From assembly GCF_024323335.1 (NCBI RefSeq), contig NC_066583.1, positions 275,425,416-275,489,415 of the forward strand: DNA of 64,000 bases, read 5' to 3'. Made by a program: the position numbers and the translations under genes. The notes under the pieces are model-generated. The model was not told the origin of the DNA. It did not search any database and was given only the letters and a program-made list of their open reading frames with translations. Within the stretch, counting starts at the first letter, position 1. Each line of letters begins with the position of its first letter. Positions 10,944-24,830 of the stretch are shown one piece after another. Origin of the DNA: Lathyrus oleraceus. Its lineage: Eukaryota > Streptophyta > Magnoliopsida > Fabales > Fabaceae.

Positions 10944-11490
10944 TATTCAGATATCCACACGTAGCCGTTGTCTTTGGATCTTGAGCCCTTTATCACTTCC
11001 TCATGCTCTTTGCTGGTGGAAACACATTCACCCTTATTAAAAATTACTTTGAATCCTTGATCACATAGTTAACTTATGCTAATCGAATTTCTAGTTAAGC
11101 CTTATATCAGTAACACGCCATTAAGGCAAGGAAGTCCTGGCCTTGCCACCTCTCCATTGCCTTTGATCCTTCCTTTTTCTCCATCTCCAAATGTTACACA
11201 CCCTTGAGAGAATGATTTGACTTCTGAAAGGAATGATTCTTCACCAGTCATATGATTTGACCATCCACTAGCAAGAAATCAATCATTCTTTGAAGACACT
11301 CCAACAGATGTTTGAGCTATGAGGGACTTGACTTCAAATTTTTTTGTTTCCACACTTTCCTTGCATGAGCTTGCTTCCCCTTCCTTTTGGGTCGAGGTTG
11401 GCTGTAGGATTAAGGATAACCATACAATCTAAATAAGTATGGTCTTATGTTTCCATATCTTCCACAATTATGACATTTTTTGATCATGAA
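10944..11490 (-). pseudogene. Ty1/copia gag C-terminus, protease and pre-integrase fragment
   Basis: Read on the - strand, a zinc-knuckle relic (CHNCGRYGN, then YGYP) lies at 11440-11490. A protease start reading LASGWSNHMTGEESFL follows near 11260; the copia signature is DSGCSxHMTG, so the catalytic Asp is replaced by Ala. A GAG-pre-integrase stretch (PGLPCLNGVLLI, then LCDQGFKV, then KGSRSKDNGYVW) lies at 10944-11150. Several stops occur, and the frame changes at least once. The motif set fits the SIRE/Maximus branch, which is an inference from memory of the family. Confidence 0.75.
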
Positions 11491-13005
11491 TCCAAAAGAG
11501 AGCTTTTCTTAAATTTGCGGAGCTTACAAACCAAACGAAGACTTGTACTAATCCAAAAAAAAGAATACTGGTTTAGCTCCAAATCGAAACAATTACATCC
11601 TAATAAAGAATGATTTACATAATATAAAATATACTCTTGGTAAATTTATAATAAATTCCCCACCTATACCAAATTTCTCACTTAAAATAAAGAACGCTCT
11701 CAAAGCATTATGTCTAAAATAAGTGAAAAAGTAGAAATTATTTAGAGAGAGTAAGAGAAAGTAAAAGTGAGATGTTTTACATTTAATGGATGATTTGAAA
11801 TGGTAGAGATCCTATTTATTTATAGGACAAGAAATTGTGTAATTCTGGAAACAATCCATGGACCGATTAAATGACCTAAATGATTAGGTACTTGCGATAA
11901 TCGATTATTACTGTCCAAATTGGAAGCTTTTGATAGAGAGTCGCTACCATTCATTAAGAAATTTTTGTAATTGGTTATAGAATCAATTTTATCTTATCTA
12001 ATTGGTTAGGTCAAGTATCTAATCAAGTAAACACTTAAAAAAGTATTCTAATCAATTGAACAATTTCCTATTCAAATGGATAGGCTCCAAAATTTATTTT
12101 AGTGTTTTTAATTGAAAAATATAGGCTTAAAAAATAGTTTTTAGTGTGTGTGATTTATACATAACACTTCCAGAAATGACCTTGTGTCTTTACAATATAT
12201 TAATCACTCGGACACGATCAAGCGAGCTTTCACACTTCCTCTCTTTCAGACTCTGAAGCTTCAAGACCCTTTGTTGGATATACCAATCATACAAGCACTT
12301 CACTTGAATCTTCCATTGTATGAGGCTTGGTATGTCTTCAAGTTGATCAACATCATAATAGATTAAAGATATCACTGGTGATCATAAACCTGAATTCTTT
12401 AGCTTGATTCAGAGGAATAAATTGATCAACCATATTGTGCATATTTAGTAGCCTGAGCTAAATTTATAAGTTTCCTAACTTTAATTGTTGTTATCATCAA
12501 ACCCAAGTCAGTTTTTGTCATCATCAAAACCAAGTCATCATCAAGGCTAAGCATTTTCTCTTTATCCATGCGTTTTATACTCTTGGATTGCTTCTTAATT
12601 ATATCTACAAACACATGGTTCCATAATATCTAGTGATACTTTTTATATGAAATACAAAATGTTTATATAGTTCATGCATTATCTAAATATAAGGGAAACA
12701 CTAACCATTGTGAGATACTCAATGAGACCATGATTATGATGAATGATTAACTTTTGATTTAGACATGTTTTAAAATATTACTTTGGTTAAGAAAATAATT
12801 TATCTTTATGCTATGGTTTATGGAAAGTCATGAAATTTATTACAAACTTTTATTTGAAAGAATACCACACCATAAAAACTATTTCAAAAACAAAAATCTT
12901 GACTTGAATCAGTCAACCTTTTAGTAAAATACGCATTCAAAAGATTTTTTAACCATTTGATATGATTTTGTTTGAGGATAAACAAAAAGATAAGTTAAGG
13001 AGAGT
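11491..13005 (-). other. Unrecognised inner part of F (expected gag N-terminus and leader)
   Basis: AT-rich. By position it should hold the gag N-terminal half and leader of element F, but no gag motif is recognisable. Two short ORFs near 12190-12614 show no family feature. No clear primer-binding site follows the 5' LTR end at 13006. Confidence 0.4.
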
Positions 13006-14363
13006 TGATAAATACCATATTTACGTAAAATATGAAGACACATATAAGCTTATTTTACAATCAATCAATATAAAACTCCCAATTTGTACATAAAAAGTGA
13101 TAGAACATCTGCTTAGACTTTCCTAGCATGTATTAACCAAAAGAAGGAAAAAAAGGCTTGATAGAGTTTAGGGTTTAAGATTATATTTAGCACACAAATA
13201 CCACGACATAGCAATTCCATGCAAAGTAAGGCTTGCTAGGCCAAGATTATAGGCGCCCTCAGGGAGCCATATAGTACTTCAAGGATAAGTTACTTCACAG
13301 TGAAGTAAGGGTTTCCTCGCCAAGTAAAGGGGTGGTGGGAATAGCGAAGCATGAAGACTAGGGCCACCTATCAGACAACTAGCAACAATTAACCTAGAAA
13401 ATAGAAGGCTCGCTAGGCGAGGATGGATGGTGCACCTAGCAAAGACCCTAATCCACAACTATAAATGTGGGTCCCCAGTTTATTACAAAGTGAGTTTCAG
13501 GGGAGTTAGGTAGTAAAAAAGTAGAGTAGATTCACCTTGGTCGACAATAAGAGAATAAGAAAGGGAAATTGAAGATGGAAGCGTTGCTCAACTAATAGAG
13601 CAGATAAACTTCTAAGCTCGTCTTTGTGGGATTACCGGTACAAATATGATGAGTAAGCGTAGCTAAAAACCTTGTTGTTTGGGGTTAGATGTGGTTATTT
13701 TATTCATGTGTTAAATATTTCATGGCTTTTTATGTAAGTCTACTCAAGCTTTAATATTGATGAATCTTTAATCTTAATGCATGTTTTAGATTTTCTACCT
13801 AAAACTTGTTTCATGAAGTGACTTGACATTCGGAAGATGATTTTCATTACTAGATCCATGATTATAATCTATTGGATACTAACACTTAGACATAAGGTTA
13901 GGTTTCAATATCCGCATGCACTGAAGTAGAATCGATATGGAGTCTTGCTGCTTTATAACTGTTGGAACTTAATGCTTTATGTTGTTTAATAGACCGAGAT
14001 ATCGGCTATTAGGTAATGCACTGATCTCACAACATTGACACATACAGGAGATACGAGTGAGAGAAACAAGTGGTAATATTAATATTTGAGTATAGAAGAA
14101 TATTACTAACCTATGGTTATGGATAATAAATACATAATGACAAATTCATCCTCTAGCTAGGAAGTTTTATTATTGTTAACACCAATCTCCATTTTACTTT
14201 ATGTCATTTATTTCATGTCATTTATTTTATGTCATTTACTTTCACACATAAAACAACTATAAAACCCTTCTCTAGTTAAAATATAAAAAAACGGTGAACG
14301 GTCTTTGAATACTATTATACTGTGGATACAATAATTATAAAACTTACTTATGTGCTCGTAATA
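13006..14363 (-). repeat. Putative 5' LTR of F (about 1.36 kb)
   Basis: It is bounded by the E/F junction at 14363 and by the direct-repeat end (TATTTATCA on the - strand) at 13006. It contains a GC-richer island at 13190-13520 with CTCGCTAGGCGAGG, and a short ATGTCATTTATTT tandem repeat at 14200-14240. There is no second full copy to compare, so the interior is assigned by position only. Confidence 0.5.
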
Positions 14364-14556
14364 AGATGCTCTAGTGAGGAATCACCAAGAAATGCATGTT
14401 CACAATCCTTTCATCCTCCATATCTCCGACAAAGACTAGAAATTCTACGTTTCCTTAGGCGCGAGTGGTGGAGTCATTCAACGCCAATAGATTTTTTCCT
14501 TCGTATGGTTTGATATCTTGACCGTCTAACCCTATCTTTGTAAAGACTTGTGTACA
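14364..14556 (-). pseudogene. E protease, middle piece
   Basis: On the - strand it reads TQVFTKIGLDG, then IKPYEGKNLLALNDSTTR, a stop, then VEFLVF, ERIVNMHFLVIPH, a stop and SI. This follows the DTGSSCD-type active site in gypsy retropepsins and precedes YNCILGRP, so it fits between the other two E pieces. Two nonsense codons are present. Confidence 0.8.
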
Positions 14557-15798
14557 CAGTACTACAGAAAACACTTATCAAAACCGTTAGAAAATGGATA
14601 CTACCATGTTGGACCAACTGTTGTGAGGTAAGATATGATTGTATGTATAATGCTTTCTACCACGGTCGTGTGACCATGATTATAAGTCAAGTAGCGCGCT
14701 ACCTACCACACCGGTTACTTTAAACAACCGTTGTTGTATGTCTCAATCTATCACAACGGTTACTTTAAACAACCATTGTTGTATGTCTTTTAATAAAATA
14801 AAAAAATGAAGCAATAAAACAACAACAGCAAAAACAACAAGAACAAAAACAAGAACAACAAGAACTACAACAAGAACAACAAGAACAAGAACAAAAACAA
14901 TAACAACAACAAAAATAATAGCAACAACAAGAACAACAATCAGAACAATAACAATAACAACAAGAACAACAACAATAGCATTAACAACAACAAAAAGAAC
15001 AACAAGAACAAGAACAACAACTAACATTGTTAATTTGAATCCATGTTTTCCTTGTCTCATTCAAGTTGGAGAAAAGGTGATGAAGTTCTAAAATTTATTA
15101 ATGAAAGAAATGATGTTTACGAGTTTTGTCTATGGAAGAAATGATGTTTTTGAGCTTGGTTTAGTGGAGAATTAGATTGTTGTAAATGGAAGAAGATGTT
15201 TGGAGGTAGAAGATGAAGTTCGTCTAAGTTGGAAGTTCATCTAAGTTTTAGGTTTCACGCAGATCATTAATGGTTGTGTTTTGAGCGTTGATACTCACTA
15301 AATGGACGACAAAGATTTGTTTAAGAACGGCGAAGAAACTCAATAAACACGCTTATATTTCCCCGTGACCCTGAGTGACTTTTCACTAGTGTTGAAAGTT
15401 CCAATTATGGTGAAAATTGACTTAAAAATAAATAAAAACAAAACTGTAGGTTCCAACCTATCACAACAAGTACTTTAAACAATTGTTGTTGTATGTCTTT
15501 TAATAAATAAATAAAAACAAAGTTATAGGTGCTAGGATTCAAATTCACGATCAGGTGCCACTTTTCACCACGGTTAGAAGTTCCAACCGTGGTGAAAAGT
15601 GGCTTAAAAATAAATAAAAAACAAAACCGTAGATGCTTGGATTCGAATGCATGACCATACCCCACTTTTCACCACGCTTGGTATCTATGGCCGTTGTGAA
15701 ATGTCTTTTAGTAAATCCTAAAAAAAAGCACCCAAAAAAATTATTAACAGAAAGACGTTGTAAAATGGATGTTACGAAAGGTCTATTTTATAGTAGTG
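14557..15798. mobile_element. Element G: non-autonomous CACTA transposon (1.24 kb)
   Basis: The right end (read inward on -) is CACTACTATAAAATAGACC. The left end is CACTACAGAAAACAC with three extra bases (GTA) after CA. The flanking 3-bp target copies are ACA (14554-14556) and ACG (15799-15801). Removing G rejoins two halves of the E protease. Subterminal repeats (CCACGGTTxxAAGTTCCAACCGTGG, ACTTTAAACAA then GTTGTTGTATGTCTTTTA) recur near both ends, as in CACTA elements. There is no transposase ORF; the middle is a simple repeat. Confidence 0.7.
14811..15026. repeat. AAC/GAAC-type microsatellite inside G
   Basis: About 215 bases built almost only of AAC, GAACAA and AAAAC units. It creates a long poly-Val/Leu open frame on the - strand that is an artefact of the repeat. 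Confidence 0.85.
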
Positions 15799-16130
15799 AC
15801 GTGACATCGCAAGAACTCCCTTTGTCAGTAAGGATCCCTGACACCAAATCGTTTGATATAGAAACATTTACAACCAATGGAAGTGTCATTTTAGGAATCA
15901 TATCCAATTTTTCATTGTCTCGAAACATTAGGATATGTATATCTTCTTCATGTCTTCTCTTCACCACAGAGATCTTGAAGATCTGTTGTACAACTTTTAT
16001 TTACTTTCTCAGTGCTAGATGATCCTTCTTCATTCTAAAGAGATTGTGAGGTAGAATGATGATTTTGAGGTTGATGAACTCGTGGTGATTCCGGAAACAG
16101 GACCAGAGATCATCATCATACTTCAAGAAA
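15799..16130 (-). pseudogene. E protease, N-terminal piece with altered active site
   Basis: On the - strand the reading PLVVNVSI, then SGILTDKGSSCDV matches the retropepsin entry strand and active site, normally DTGSSCD. Here Thr is Lys (DKG), which would inactivate it. It stops exactly at the CACTA element. Upstream (to 16130) the reading frame is weakly gypsy-like only. Confidence 0.7.
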
Positions 16131-16874
16131 TATCATTGTAGACGATACATGACTTTAGAATTAAAATGATTTGATTATGGAGTTACATTATAATCAAAAG
16201 ATGATTCCTACATACTGCACCAATTTTCCATACATGAATCAGAAATGATGGATATGAAGATGTGAAATCAACTAGAGTAACATCGAGTGCTTTCCAGTAT
16301 AGCGAAGATGGTGAACCTGCAAGGTTAATACTTGAACGCCTAAGTCACTAAGATGTAATAAAAATGGTGATGTGAGTTATTGTGAGAACATACCTACGAC
16401 TAATGTATGGTGAAACTTATATATTAAAAAAAATTAAAACCTTATTGTATCCTCTGACGTGAGATATGGGGAAGCTTCTGATCAAATCTAACCATGAGTG
16501 ATCCTTGGACGGAAGGAATCAAGTGTCCAACCCTTCGGCGCAGTTCTACTTTATCCTTACATGTGAAGGTGCCTTTCAAATCAGACTCTCATGCAATTGT
16601 ACCTCCTATCTTTTGGGCCATCGGTTGGCACGTACAGTTTCTCATTTCCATATCCAATTTAAGTGTTTAGACTAATTATAAAAAAGTTGTAGTCCAAAAC
16701 TGATTTTAATATTTTCAAAATGGATTTTTTAAACAGGATTTAGAAATTTACCCATTTTTTATTAACATCGGGTTTTTTTGGGTACATAGGTTAATAACAT
16801 GTTTTAATAGACACTATCGTATGACCATATCAGACTGAAAACACATTAAATGTTAGGTCCTGCTATGTTAACTC
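16131..16874. other. Unassigned sequence, possibly LTR-like
   Basis: No coding region is recognised. A tract CCTGCAAGG, then GAACGCCTAAGTCA near 16317-16350 resembles a motif common in leaders of plant LTR elements, and 16530-16630 has moderate GC content, but no ends or primer site can be fixed. It may be the 5' part of element E or an unrelated relic. Confidence 0.3.
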
Positions 16875-17370
16875 ATGCAGGTCCATGAAGGTTCTAAGCC
16901 AGATACAAAGTTAAAGCGGGTCCTGAATGTGGTACGGGAAGCAAGAGTATCTTCTAAATTAAATATTTTTGGATGGAGATTCTTTAAAGATATATTACCA
17001 ACAAAGCCGCAACAATCTAGAAGAGGAATCATTCATAGTTCTCATGATAAAGTGTCTGTTTTGTTTTAGACAGGAAGAAGACATTGACCATGTCATGATA
17101 AATTGTCCTATGGTGAGAAAAGTATGGGACAAGATTCAGATCTGGTTAGAAACATACATATCTGCTGAAGATTGTTGTTGCAGTCATTTTATGAAGGTAG
17201 TTTTGAAGTTGAAAGGGCATGTTACAAACAAAAGGGAGGGGGTTATATGGCTGGCTGTATGTTGGTGTCTATGGAGAACTATAAATGAGATCATAATACT
17301 CTTCTTTAAATACAAAATTGCTTATATAAAAATGGTTTTAAGTTATTTTTATTAGCTAGGGATATAAAAC
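16875..17370 (+). pseudogene. LINE (L1-type) 3' fragment: RT-associated zinc-binding domain
   Basis: Two overlapping frames give SSKLNIFGWRFFKDILPTKPQ, then RRGI, HSSHDKV, then CFRQEEDIDHVMINCPMVRKVWDKI. This is the zf-RVT domain found after the RT of plant LINEs, with the usual W-R pattern and C-x-H-C spacing. A single-base shift near 17060 separates the halves, and another disrupts the tail near 17350. No poly(A) tail or target duplication was identified. Confidence 0.8.
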
Positions 17371-17609
17371 CTAAAAACCCGCTAAGTATGAAAACGAGTG
17401 ATAACTCAAAAGTATCACACAATCCTTATATACGATCCACAAAATAAGCTTAAGATGAAACTTGGATTACGATATAGGAACCCACAAACAGTATGGGAAT
17501 AGACTCTAATATGATGTAGAAATAGTCCTATGGTCATAAAATAAAACAAGCTTTATTTTGAAAAACTTATTAAAATAAAATTATAAAGTACTTAATACTC
17601 ATACATAAC
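17371..17609. other. Short AT-rich gap
   Basis: Nothing recognisable between the LINE fragment and the pseudogene 3' end. It would contain the pseudogene's former 3' UTR. Confidence 0.4.
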
Positions 17610-20028
<2,419 letters not shown>

Positions 20029-22475
20029 TTATCCGTATATAAGCGATATATTCATGGAATCTATAAGAGCTACCACATAAGCATTATCATTGATCTTCCG
20101 TGTCACTTTGAATGAGCCATACTTGCTTGACTGCAACTTGCTATAAATACCAACTGGAAACCTCTCCTTACGCAGAAACACCATCACATCGTCTCCCACA
20201 TTAAAAAATTTAACTTTCTTGTATTTATCTCGCATATGAGGGAAATCGCTTGGTAGTTCATTTGTAGTCAACTCCTTGAAATTCTCTAGGATTCCTATCA
20301 CTTCTTATGGAATTGTTTTGTCCTTGCTTACGACACCGATCAACCCTTTAATCACCATTGGACAAAAAATTAAGTTTCTTTAACAACCTCATAAAACTCC
20401 TTTTTACTATGCGTCATCACCAATAACCTATACTTATTTCCTTTTGGATTCTTATCAAAGTGCAAAACTGGAGCCATAACAACTTTATGTGTCCCCCCCA
20501 TGTAAACATCATCACGTTATCCCGTCCTCGATAAGTGATATCATTATCAAACTACCAAGGCCTACCAAGTAAAATACTAGAAACATCCATATCAAGGACA
20601 TCACGAAGTTCCTCTTCTTTGTAATGTTTTCCGATGGAAATAGGAACTTTCCAGGATAGTGTTACTCAAACATGGGAGGCATTGCTTACCCAACCAAGGG
20701 TGTATGGGTTCTCATGGGGTTCTGTTGACAATTTCAAATAATCTTCCAATTTTTGTGACACCAAATTCTCCATGTTACCACTATCCACAATCAGATTACA
20801 CAACTTGTTTTTGATAGAACAATGTGTTTTAAACAAATTATTGCACTTCCCTTCTTCTTTGGATGCTAGTAAAGTTATTTGTAATACAAAATTTACCTTC
20901 ACATCAGATTCTTCCTCTGCAAATTCAACCTCTGCATATTCATTATTCTCAACTGCATGTCCTAATCTTTTCTCTTCCTCTTCTCTTTCTTCCGTAACAA
21001 CAATGACTCTCTTTGTTGGAATTGTTTTTGATATGTGACCTCTTCCTTTACAACAATAATATGTGTCTTCAGTGGGTCTAGCATATAGATTATTCTTCCT
21101 TGGGAGTGGTGTTTTACCATGTTGGACACCACTGGGGATGCTAATCCCCTTATTCTTAAGGTTGGAATCCCTGGTTGCTACACTCTTTTCCTTGTCACCT
21201 AATGATTCAAAGTTATTTTGGGGTGAATAACTAAAATGTGAGAAATTTCGAGGAGATTTCTTCATCAATTATGCCTTCAAGTCTATATTGGATGCCTCAA
21301 CCATGGTCCATACACTTTGTAAACCCATGTTCTCTTGCAAAGATCCCTTTAAGCCCCTGATGTATCGAGCTACCTTATAGCTCTCTAATTCTCCCAATTC
21401 ATTAAGCTCAATAGCTTTCTTCTGTAACAACAATGACTCTCCTTGTTGGATTTTTTTTATATGTGACCTATTCCTTTACAACAATAAGACGTGTCTTCAA
21501 TGGGTCTAGAATATAGATTATTCTTCCTTGGGAGTGGTGTTTTACCATGTTGGACACCGCTAGGGCTACTAATCCCATTATTCTCAAGGTTGGAATCCCT
21601 GGTTGCTACACTCTTTTCCTTGTAACCTAATGATTCAAAGTTATTTTGGGGCGAATAACTAAAATGTGAGAAATTTCGAGGAGATTTCTTCATCAATTAT
21701 GCCTTCAATTCTATATTGGATGCCTCAGCCATGGTCCATACACTCTGTAAACCCACGTTCTCTTGCAAATATCCCTTTAAGCCTCTGATGTATCGAGCTA
21801 CCTTATAGCTCTCTAATTCTCCCAATTCATTAAGCTCAAATAAATTTATCAACTCAGGTGTGTATTCAGTCACAATTCTCTTTCCCTTAACACACTCAAT
21901 ATGTATCATAGAAAGAACATGTTCATAATCCTTCGGTAAAAATTGCTCCAACATCAAGTGTTTCATTCTTCGCCAAGATTTGGTTGGTCCCTTCCTTTAC
22001 CTTTGCCTCTGAACACAAGGTTTATCCCACCAAACAACAACAATACTCTTCATCCTGATCGCCACCATCTTAACTTGCTTGTTCTCATGAACACCCATAA
22101 CATCGAAGAACTTGTGAACATTGATCTGCCAATCCAAAAACTCTTCCATACCCATTGTTCTATATAATAATGGAATATCAATCTTCACTCGATAATCATG
22201 GTTATGTTGGTTCCCATGATTAACTACCTAATCCTCATAGGGTTCTTCTTCTTTAGAACACAAATTTTTTCTAGCAATAACAACATGATGATTGTTGACA
22301 CCCCGCGAAACCTTAACTTTTTCTCCTCCCATGTCTCTTTGTCGATTCCCATTGTTGTTGGCGTTGTTCAACTGATTTTCTAAATTCATCATCTAATCAG
22401 TCAAAGCACTTATAGCCGAGGTAAAATTGCAGTAATTCCCTCAAAATCTTCTCGGGTTACCACTTGTTCTCCCAT
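20029..22475 (-). pseudogene. Element H: Ty3/gypsy gag-pro relic fused to integrase C-terminus
   Basis: The gag start is MGEQVVTREDFEGIT at 22475. Gag follows with IDIPLLYRTMGMEEFLDWQ (about 22180), KHLMLEQFLPKDYE (21966) and a zinc-knuckle relic YCCKGRGHI (about 21050). The protease reads LIVDSGNMENLVSQ (about 20780) and later SSILLGRPW (about 20560). Next comes an N-terminal pol stretch ending [11 protein letters not shown], then directly [26 protein letters not shown] and [10 protein letters not shown], which is the integrase C-terminal tail. RT, RNase H and the integrase core are missing. Stops and a 430-bp internal duplication add to the damage. Lineage is probably a chromovirus; LTRs were not found. 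Confidence 0.8.
20990..21846 (-). repeat. 430-bp tandem duplication inside gag of H
   Basis: The block 20990-21418 is repeated at about 21419-21846 (offsets of 430 at GTAACAACAATGACTCTC and 428 at ATTAAGCTCAA). The copies differ at roughly 5% of positions by eye, so the duplication is old. It repeats the gag segment that includes the MMKKSPRNFSHFSYSPQNN reading and the knuckle start. Confidence 0.85.
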
Positions 22476-22819
22476 GGCTAATCAAGTTACAAAAAGAAAA
22501 AGAAGAAATTGCTTCGATTCCACCTGACGTGGTCGGAAAAACTAGGGATTAACAAGCACTAAATCTATAATGAGGACACATGATTGCAAGTGCAAAACCT
22601 ATTAGATAAACTTTGGAATTCACCATATTAAGAAAATACTGAATTTAATTAAATCAAAGATAATCCTAACAACCACTCCCATTAGTGTTTAAATACATAA
22701 AAAATAAACCCTAATGGGATTTTAATCCAAAACAGAAATAGAAAAAAGAAACCCTAATGTGTTTTTAATTAAAAAAAAAAGAAATAAAATAGAAATTTTC
22801 ATAAAATATTAAAAAGCTA
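22476..22819. other. AT-rich gap between H and the MULE relic
   Basis: This is the leader side of element H. CCTGACGTGGTCGG and repeated AAACCCTAATG are visible, but no primer site or LTR end could be fixed. Confidence 0.35.
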
Positions 22820-24830
22820 TTTTTGGGCCTGAACTCGGATGACTTAAAAATCCTTTCTGCATTAAAAAGAGAACAATATTACTTGGGATTTAGAAGTGTG
22901 TTTGACTATGTCGAAGGACCAAGAAAATATGCCAAAATTAATTGTTATTGGTCGCGATACCACACTTGTGAATTCAGTTGCAAAGGTGTTTCATACATCA
23001 TATGCATAAAAGATGTGAAAAGTAGACTTAAACCCACAGTAGGGACCAAACAAATCAAGGGTGAAGATATGAAATTTGTCAAAACTGGTGTGATATTGAA
23101 AAGTCTAATGGATGCCTGAAATATTATAAAAAAATCTTTGACGAAATAGTTATATGACAAATTTGTAATACATTTTAGGAGGATGTATGAGAAATATCCG
23201 GATTTCTTAAAATATGTTAAAAGTACAATTCAAGGGTGAAGATGTGAAAATTATCAAAGCTGGTGTGATATTGAAAAGCCTAATGGATGCATGAAATGTT
23301 TAAAAAAGTCTTTTACGAAAGAGTTATATTAACAAATTTGTAATACATTTCAGGAGGATGTATGATAAATATCAGGATTTCTTGAAATATGTTAAAAGTA
23401 TAATTCTAGACTTGGTGGAGGAAAATATTGTTTGTACTTTGACTTTTAAGGTTAAACATTTTAGAAATACAACAACTAAAAGAATTGAATATTCTCATGC
23501 TACATTGCAGAATTGGTTAGAAATAGTAAATTTGATTAATTAGAGGTTGGGACTCTGTGAACCAAATGATCTAAAATCAGCATAACGAGATACAAACATC
23601 ATTTGGTCGCATCATTACAATATTATAATATAGATTCAAAGATAATAACCTTTATTTAGAGTTGGTGGGTAATATATCTTGAGCGAGAGTGAATTTTATT
23701 TATCATGAAGCCAAGCGAGCATAGAAAGTAGGTTCAGATAGTTGAAAATGTGTTTTTACACTTAAGATGTATGATCTTCCATGTGCTTGTTTAATTTGAA
23801 AGAAGATGAAACTTGATAGACCCATACGAAGAGGAAAGGTTTACACACACAAGAATAGGACCCAATTTGATGATGATGGTGTGATGAAGGATGGTAAATC
23901 GAATATATCTATCATATACAAATGAGAAGTGATTCAAGAGAGATTTTTTAAAGCTGGTGAAAACATGAAATTACACATCAGATAGCAGATGAGGAAGATT
24001 GCATATCCATAAACCGCAGATTTGAAACCACACTCAGAACTAGTAAAAACAAAGAGTGCTCATAAGAAGGTCAACCTAACATAGAATGACAAATTAACAA
24101 GGCGAACTCCTTCTTATTTCGAACATGTTAACACACATTTTTTGGTTTCTCCAACTTCAAAATCTCAAAAAAGTGTTTTCAAAGGTGCTTGCATTAGCAA
24201 ACCATGTCCTTCACTACCTTTACCAATAACCAAACACATTGAACAAATGAAGATTTTATGCACAATACATTGAACAGATTGTAGATGTTAAGGGTGATGG
24301 TAACTGTGGCTATCGTGTTGTTTCAAGTTTGCACGATAGAGGAGAGGAGAATCATACACTTGTCCGCCAACAACTTCTCAAAGAGTTGAAGGCTCATAAG
24401 GAATCATACACAATGCAATATAGCAAAAAATAAAATTTTGATGCAATTCATGAATATCTTATTCCTTATGTTAGAAGTTTGACACTAGAGGAAAATGGAT
24501 GTGCTTTCGTGAAATGGGTCATCTTATAGCAAGTGTATATAATAAGTTGTATATTGATCTGCCAAGATATGGCTTATCAAAAATATTTTTCCACTTCACA
24601 GTGGTCTACCTCAAAATCCAACCGAACACATTATGTGTATTGAATGATTTTCAAAATCACTACTTTTTATTCAAGTTTATTTAAATCGGGATGTCCTATA
24701 CCACAAACATCACGGAATGGACAACTCATTCCACAGAGGATGTTGAAACTTGGCCAAATAACTTTTTGGATATGATGAAATAATACACCAAGTTAAGTGA
24801 TATTGAAATAGAATTAAATAAAAAAGAAGT
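22820..24830 (+). pseudogene. MULE transposase relic with C-terminal OTU protease-like domain
   Basis: Pieces in order: a transposase segment SRLKPTVGTKQIKGEDMKFV near 23020; KYPDFLKYVKS and the paralogous KYQDFLKYVKS; NTTTKRIEYSHATLQNWL near 23470, typical of MULE transposases; a SWIM zinc-finger relic KCVFTLKMYDLPCAC near 23750-23790; and a linker with DDDGVMKDGKSNIS. The OTU domain lies at 24281-24690: VDVKGDGNCGYRVV holds the catalytic Cys codon (24305-24307), then NHTLVRQQLLKELKAHKESY, WMCFREMGHLIAS and YIDLPRYG. Many stops and at least one frameshift (about 24495) occur. Terminal inverted repeats were not found. Plant MULEs carrying OTU domains are known in legumes. Confidence 0.8.
23056..23405 (+). 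repeat. 175-bp tandem duplication inside the MULE relic
   Basis: CAAGGGTGAAGAT at 23056 recurs at 23231, and AAAAGTACAATT ending at 23230 recurs as AAAAGTATAATT ending at 23405. The whole 175-bp block is repeated, with the transposase codons for KGED to KYVKS present twice. Confidence 0.85.

Larger units (their letters stand above)
10796..14363 (-). mobile_element. Element F: degenerate Ty1/copia element with deleted pol
   Basis: Its 5' LTR would be 13006-14363, and a remnant of the 3' LTR end lies at 10796-10905. The gag end and protease to pre-integrase region lie between (10944-11490). Flanking target copies are CATCT (14364-14368) and TGTCT (10791-10795), a diverged 5-bp duplication. Removing F restores the SI-YNCILG reading of element E. 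LTR ends read TA and AA instead of TG and CA, as expected after mutation. Confidence 0.65.
10478..16130 (-). mobile_element. Element E: old Ty3/gypsy protease region broken by A, F and G
   Basis: Three separated pieces on the - strand (15799-16130, 14364-14556, 10478-10795) join in order into one retropepsin-like domain of the kind found in legume gypsy polyproteins. The breakpoints fall exactly at the ends of a CACTA element and a copia element, with codons continuing across both. E is the oldest layer of this part of the window. Its gag end (right of 16130) and the rest of pol (left of A) are not recognised here. Confidence 0.75.

Noticed and set aside
12190..12614. Two ORFs of about 60 codons inside F
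   Set aside because: No copia gag motif; AT-rich random ORFs.
14743..15060. 105-codon poly-Val/Leu ORF on the - strand, looks like a membrane protein
   Set aside because: Translation of the AAC/GAAC microsatellite inside a CACTA element; no start context or homology.
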